Made by a program: the position numbers and the translations under genes | From: Pseudolachnospira sp051055405 | GTDB lineage: Bacteria; Bacillota; Clostridia; Lachnospirales; Lachnospiraceae | Assembly: GCF_051055405.1 (NCBI RefSeq) | Contig: NZ_CP167068.1 | Location: forward strand, 558,001 to 622,000 | DNA length: 64,000 bases | Direction of reading: 5' to 3' | The notes under the pieces: generated by a model | The model's database searches: none | What the model saw: only the letters and a program-made list of their open reading frames with translations | Told to the model about the DNA's origin: nothing | Shown: one piece after another, positions 60,547 through 64,000 of the stretch | Layout: each line of letters opens with the position of its first letter | Numbering within the stretch: position 1 is the stretch's first letter

Positions 60547-60902
60547 GGAGCGCCACAACCTCCTCCCACCATCCAAGGATAATCAAGATCCTGGAAGATC
60601 GTACCGACCATCAGTGCATGATCAACGTCATAGATATTTTGCCATCTCTGCCACGGTACGTAGGTCATACCAACCGGGAAACTATCGATACAATCCGGTA
60701 AAACCGGCATTTCCGGGGTACGCGGCATAGGTCTTACATTGCAGCCAGGCATTGGCATTTCTGGTTTATTGGCACAGCCACAGGTTCCTTGGGGCTGGCG
60801 GTTACGGCCACAGCCAGCGGCTGCCGGTCCCTGGGGCTGAGGACGCCGGCATCCGCAATCTTGGTTGCGGCGGCGCATGGAATAGTCAGGGGAATAGCTC
60901 AA
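60537..60902 (-). CDS. cotJA: Spore coat-associated protein CotJA
   Basis: 121 residues. The N-terminal ~55 residues are Cys/Pro/Gln/Arg rich (QDCGCRRPQPQGP...GCGRNRQPQGTCGC). The CotJA core is SFPVGMTYVPWQRWQNIYDVDHALMVGTIFQDLDYPW. Start is a TTG at 60902, 9 bases after AAAGGAG. An out-of-frame ATG stands directly after that site and would give only seven codons. The operon order cotJA-cotJB-cotJC is standard. Confidence 0.85.
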   Translation of the reverse strand: MSYSPDYSMRRRNQDCGCRRPQPQGPAAAGCGRNRQPQGTCGCANKPEMPMPGCNVRPMPRTPEMPVLPDCIDSFPVGMTYVPWQRWQNIYDVDHALMVGTIFQDLDYPWMVGGGCGAPCR

Positions 60903-60990
60903 GGTTCATTCTCCTTTCAGCATCCTATTTATTTTTTAGGATATCCTATGGCAGGGACTGGCAGAAGGTGCTTGATTACTTCAATATGAC

Positions 60991-61024
60991 AAGGGCACAC
61001 GCTGTCCTGACTGTGTGTGCCCTT
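60991..61024. terminator. Hairpin between the small gene at 61037 and cotJA
   Basis: AAGGGCACAC (60991-61000) and GTGTGCCCTT (61015-61024) form a 10-bp perfect stem. T-runs are weak on both sides. It may end the minus-strand gene at 61037 inefficiently, or be a processing site. Confidence 0.5.
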
Positions 61025-61036
61025 ATCAATAGAACG

Positions 61037-61228
61037 TTATGGTTGATGGATGATGTCCTCTTTTTCATCATAGGGAGGAACAAAAGAATAGACATCCCGG
61101 TAGGATTCGTATTCCTCCATAGTGACAGGGGCAGCTGGGATCAGTCCGGTGCAGTCCGTGATGCTGGCTGCCTGCAAGGTTTCCTGGCTGATCCGGTATT
61201 TTTTGTCGGAATCCCGTGTGTTTTTCAT
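61037..61228 (-). CDS. Small conserved-looking hypothetical protein
   Basis: 63 residues, acidic and Tyr-rich (MEEYESYRDVYSFVPPYDEKED), with no membrane segment. An ideal AAAGGAGG precedes the ATG on the minus strand, so it is probably real. It lies upstream of the cotJ operon in the same direction and could be a sporulation protein. No domain recognised. Confidence 0.65.
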   Translation of the reverse strand: MKNTRDSDKKYRISQETLQAASITDCTGLIPAAPVTMEEYESYRDVYSFVPPYDEKEDIIHQP

Positions 61229-61350
61229 AAAATTACCTCCTTTGTTTTTCGTAAAAGCGTATGCCTTTCGTTGATAAAAGCGTGTTTATTCCTGACAATG
61301 AAAGATGCTTCTTTCTCTTTTAGCTTAAGCGAAAATGTAGGAAATAAACG

Positions 61351-61380
61351 TGGACAGCAATGGGAATCCTGTGCTATAAT
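61351..61380 (+). promoter_or_regulatory. Candidate promoter for mutY
   Basis: TGGACA (61351-61356), 18-base spacer, extended -10 TGC-TATAAT (61375-61380), 60 bases before the mutY ATG. Confidence 0.6.
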
Positions 61381-61440
61381 GCCTAACATGTGTAGGAATT
61401 GTGAATTCGGAGGATAACCGAGAAGAGGATTTGGGTAAAA

Positions 61441-62493
61441 ATGGATAAAAAAATGCGAGTGGCGCAGGCAGCCTTGCGGTTGACCGATTGGTATTTGGAG
61501 CATGCCAGGGCGTTGCCGTGGAGGGAGAATCCTTCTCCATACCGGATTTGGATCTCGGAAATTATGCTTCAGCAGACTCGGATTGAGGCGGTAAAGCCAT
61601 ATTTTGATCGTTTTTTGGCAGCTTTGCCGGACGTCCGCTCCCTGGCGGAAGCATCGGAGGAGACGGTGCTAAAGCTCTGGGAGGGATTGGGCTACTATAG
61701 CCGGGCCAGAAATTTGCAAAAGGCAGCGCGGTTGTGCATGGAAAAATATGGCGGTGAGCTGCCGAGATCTTACCAGGATCTTTTAACACTTCCTGGGATC
61801 GGAAATTATACGGCGGGCGCCATTGCATCGATTGCCTGGAAGGAGCGGGTGCCTGCTGTAGATGGAAATGTACTGCGGGTTTTGGCGCGGCTTTGTGCGG
61901 ACGGAGAGGATATTACGAGGCAAGCGGTAAAGCGGGCGGCGGAGGAGCTATTGATCGCCTGCTTGCCGGAGGAGAATCCAGGTTCCTTTAACGAAGGCAT
62001 TATGGAGCTTGGAGAGACGATTTGTCTCCCCAATGGCGCGCCTCTTTGCATGCTTTGTCCTCTGCGGGAACTTTGCTTGGCGTTTGAACAAGGAAGCGTG
62101 GAAAAATATCCGGTAAAGGCGGCAAAAAAGCCACGCAGAATCGAAGATCGAACCGTTTTCCTGATTGAGGTAGGACGGAACGTGGCAATCCGAAAAAGAC
62201 CGGACACCGGACTCTTGGCTGGGCTTTATGAGTTGCCGTCTAAAGAAGGACATCTGACAGCCGTGGAGGTGAGGGACTGGCTTACAGAGCAGAAAGCCGC
62301 TGTGACGGCGGTGGAGACGCTAAGGAAAGCAAAACATATTTTTTCCCATGTGGAATGGCACATGGTTGGATATCGAATTCAATTGGAGAAAGAACTAGCC
62401 GGAGATTGGATCTATGTCCCGCGGGAGGAGGTACGGGAGGTTTACCCTCTTCCTACGGCTCTCAAGGCGTATGCGGAATATTGGAATTCATGA
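61441..62493 (+). CDS. mutY: A/G-specific adenine glycosylase
   Basis: 350 residues. WISEIMLQQTRIEAV near 37 carries the catalytic Glu. The helix-hairpin-helix LPGIGNYTAGAIASIA near 120 is followed by the catalytic Asp in AVDGNVLRV near 140. The [4Fe-4S] site is C-x7-C-x2-C-x5-C at residues 195-212. The C-terminal domain from about 230 is the NUDIX-like 8-oxoG recognition domain. It removes A opposite 8-oxoG. It is followed by the lipid kinase after 11 bases. Confidence 0.95.
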   Translation: MDKKMRVAQAALRLTDWYLEHARALPWRENPSPYRIWISEIMLQQTRIEAVKPYFDRFLAALPDVRSLAEASEETVLKLWEGLGYYSRARNLQKAARLCMEKYGGELPRSYQDLLTLPGIGNYTAGAIASIAWKERVPAVDGNVLRVLARLCADGEDITRQAVKRAAEELLIACLPEENPGSFNEGIMELGETICLPNGAPLCMLCPLRELCLAFEQGSVEKYPVKAAKKPRRIEDRTVFLIEVGRNVAIRKRPDTGLLAGLYELPSKEGHLTAVEVRDWLTEQKAAVTAVETLRKAKHIFSHVEWHMVGYRIQLEKELAGDWIYVPREEVREVYPLPTALKAYAEYWNS

Positions 62494-62504
62494 GGGGGCT
62501 ACCG

Positions 62505-63401
62505 ATGAGAAAGAAGCTTTTATTTGTTTACAATCCTCACGCGGGGAAATCAAAAATTCGAGGAAAAGTATCCGATATTTTAAGTTGCTTTATCCGTGCA
62601 GGATATGTGGTCGAGGTCTATGTGACCCAGGCGGCGATGGAAGCCACAGAAGTGGTAAAAAAACGGGGAGGACGTTTTCAGAGAATCGTCTGCAGCGGAG
62701 GGGACGGTACGCTGAACGAGGTAATCAGCGGATTGATGCAGCTGCCTCCGGAGAAAAGGCCGATTCTTGGATACATTCCGGCTGGCACCACCAATGATTT
62801 TGCACGTAGTCTAAAATTGCCCACCGATATGGTGAAAGCGGCGCAGGTCGCGGTAAAGGGAGAAGAGTTTCCCATTGATATCGGATGTGCAAATCAGTCT
62901 TATTTTACGTATGTCTATGGATTTGGCGCTTTTACAGAGGTGTCTTATGAAACGCCTCAGGAAATGAAAAAAGTTTTAGGGCATCAGGCCTATATTTTAG
63001 AAGGGGCAAAAAGCCTGATGACTTTGAAACCTCACCATATGAAGATCACATGGGAAGATCAAACGATAGAAGATGAATTTTTGTTTGGCAGTGTCAGCAA
63101 TTCCTACAGTGTGGCTGGAATGAAGGGCTTGTGGGGAAAAGAAATTCGGCTAAACGATGGAGCGTTTGAAGTGACTCTTGTGCGGCAGCCGCAGAATGTG
63201 TTGGAATGGCCGGAGTTGATGGCGGCATTGATTACAAAGGGCGGAAAATCTCCTTCGATCATTCAATTTAAAGCGAAGCAAATTCATTTTTCATCGCCGG
63301 AGGAGGTTCGGTGGGTTAAAGATGGAGAATTTGCCGGTTCCTGGCAGGAAGTCGACATCGAAAATCTGCATTTACCCCTGACGATTGTCAAAAACGCCTA
63401 A
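62505..63401 (+). CDS. Diacylglycerol/lipid kinase (DagK/YegS family)
   Basis: 298 residues. FVYNPHAGKSK near 7 and CSGGDGTLNEVISGL near 65 with GYIPAGTTNDFARSL near 93 are the ATP and lipid-kinase motifs. It phosphorylates diacylglycerol or a related lipid for phospholipid recycling. The ATG at 62505 lies 6 bases after GAGGGGG; a start at 62490 would overlap the mutY stop. Confidence 0.9.
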   Translation: MRKKLLFVYNPHAGKSKIRGKVSDILSCFIRAGYVVEVYVTQAAMEATEVVKKRGGRFQRIVCSGGDGTLNEVISGLMQLPPEKRPILGYIPAGTTNDFARSLKLPTDMVKAAQVAVKGEEFPIDIGCANQSYFTYVYGFGAFTEVSYETPQEMKKVLGHQAYILEGAKSLMTLKPHHMKITWEDQTIEDEFLFGSVSNSYSVAGMKGLWGKEIRLNDGAFEVTLVRQPQNVLEWPELMAALITKGGKSPSIIQFKAKQIHFSSPEEVRWVKDGEFAGSWQEVDIENLHLPLTIVKNA

Positions 63402-63439
63402 TTTTAAAAAAAAATTAGGGAAAAATCCCGGTTCTTGTA

Positions 63440-63468
63440 TTTACTTTTTTCACATTCTCTTGTATAAT
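63440..63468 (+). promoter_or_regulatory. Candidate promoter for rpoD
   Basis: TTTACT (63440-63445), 17-base spacer, perfect TATAAT (63463-63468), about 100 bases before the start codon. Confidence 0.55.
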
Positions 63469-63568
63469 CAAAGTTCAGAGTATATAGCCCGGAGTAGGAG
63501 CTTTGATCAGATCGAAAGAGAGACGCTCCCGTTCGAGCTATTCGGCGTTTGTGGAAAGGATGTGCACA

Positions 63569-64000
63569 GTGGAAAAAGACAATTTCGTTGAGAACTTGAA
63601 AAAACTGGTCGAGCTGGGGAAATCCAAAAATAGCACGTTGGATATCAATGATATCAACGACTTTTTTGCCGGCGTGACATTGTCAGAAGAACAACTGGAA
63701 AACATCTACACTTATCTGGAAAATCAGAACATCGACGTACTGCGTGTGATGACGGATGAGCCGACCCCGATGGAGACCATTCTGGAAGAAGAGGACGACT
63801 TTATTATGGGGGAGGAAGAAGAGGAAGAGATTGACTTGGACGCCATCGATCTCCTGGACGGAATTGGTACCGAGGACCCGGTACGGATGTACCTGAAAGA
63901 GATTGGCACCGTTCCTCTTTTAACCGCAGAGGAAGAGCTGGAATTGGCAAAGCGAAAATCAGAGGGCGATGTGGAGGCAAAGGAGCGTCTGATCGAAGCG
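63569..64000 (+). CDS. rpoD: RNA polymerase primary sigma factor, 5' part (truncated by window)
   Basis: 144 codons to the window end. The start MEKDNFVENLKKLVELGKSK...INDINDFF is sigma region 1.1, then a Glu/Asp-rich stretch and DPVRMYLKEIGTVPLLTAEEE of region 1.2, identical in style to primary sigma-A proteins. Translation probably begins at the GTG at 63569, 8 bases after AAAGGA; the in-frame ATG at 63560 overlaps that site. The usual dnaG partner is not upstream. Confidence 0.9.
   Translation, partial: MEKDNFVENLKKLVELGKSKNSTLDINDINDFFAGVTLSEEQLENIYTYLENQNIDVLRVMTDEPTPMETILEEEDDFIMGEEEEEEIDLDAIDLLDGIGTEDPVRMYLKEIGTVPLLTAEEELELAKRKSEGDVEAKERLIEA

Overview
The window reads as a chromosomal segment of a low-to-mid GC, endospore-forming anaerobic Firmicute of the class Clostridia, most like Lachnospiraceae or a relative. 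The grounds are the cotJ spore-coat operon, a clostridial CdaA/CdaR pair, tripartite (TTT) and TRAP carboxylate transporters, an Etf-linked hydroxyacid oxidase, a GTG-started primary sigma factor and tRNA genes without encoded CCA. The species cannot be named from the sequence alone.

Layout. 1-8931: the tail of an oligopeptide ABC ATPase, then an MFS transporter and five alpha/beta hydrolases (three type-B carboxylesterase paralogues, a PHB-depolymerase-like esterase, a CocE/NonD hydrolase), which look like an ester uptake and hydrolysis cluster. 9203-12335: propionate-type CoA-transferase, MaoC hydratase and a ketopantoate reductase-family enzyme. 12457-20326: YesM/YesN two-component system with a sugar-type binding lipoprotein, a divergent AraC regulator and a complete TctCBA transporter. 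20449-34344: a LysR regulator diverging from a long operon (C_GCAxxG_C_C protein, CoA-disulfide reductase-rhodanese fusion, TRAP transporter, YhcH-like protein, type I dehydroquinase, 2-hydroxyacid dehydrogenase, Dabb protein, FAD oxidase, EtfB, ferredoxin-fused EtfA) and a CCG-domain Fe-S protein. This resembles an Etf-coupled hydroxyacid oxidation system fed by its own importer. 34399-46028: TSUP and AzlCD transporters, CdaA/CdaR, an HPr-like protein, 2-isopropylmalate synthase, Dtd, small proteins, an RNA methyltransferase, RdgB and a YfcE-type phosphoesterase. 46033-46574: five tRNA genes behind a perfect consensus promoter. 46645-56992: DMT and Na/Pi transporters, an ABC-F ATPase with an attenuator-like leader, and a five-gene peptide/nickel ABC importer. 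57071-64000: cold-shock protein, cotJ operon, mutY, a lipid kinase and the start of rpoD.

The outstanding observation is in the cotJ operon. cotJC is split in two: codons 1-34 lie at 60195-60295 and the rest at 57515-58049, both on the minus strand. Between them sits a 2,160-bp element carrying a compact large serine recombinase. The ends share a 15-bp direct repeat, and recombination between the copies would rebuild an uninterrupted 206-codon cotJC in frame. The inner flanks of the repeats are mutually inverted, as expected of the two halves of a recombinase attP site. This is the architecture of a skin-type intervening sequence that could be excised during sporulation. The element also carries a candidate small RNA with its own promoter and terminator, a 270-bp inverted repeat and a tetranucleotide repeat upstream of the recombinase.

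All calls come from reading the sequence and its translations. No database search, folding or promoter program was run.
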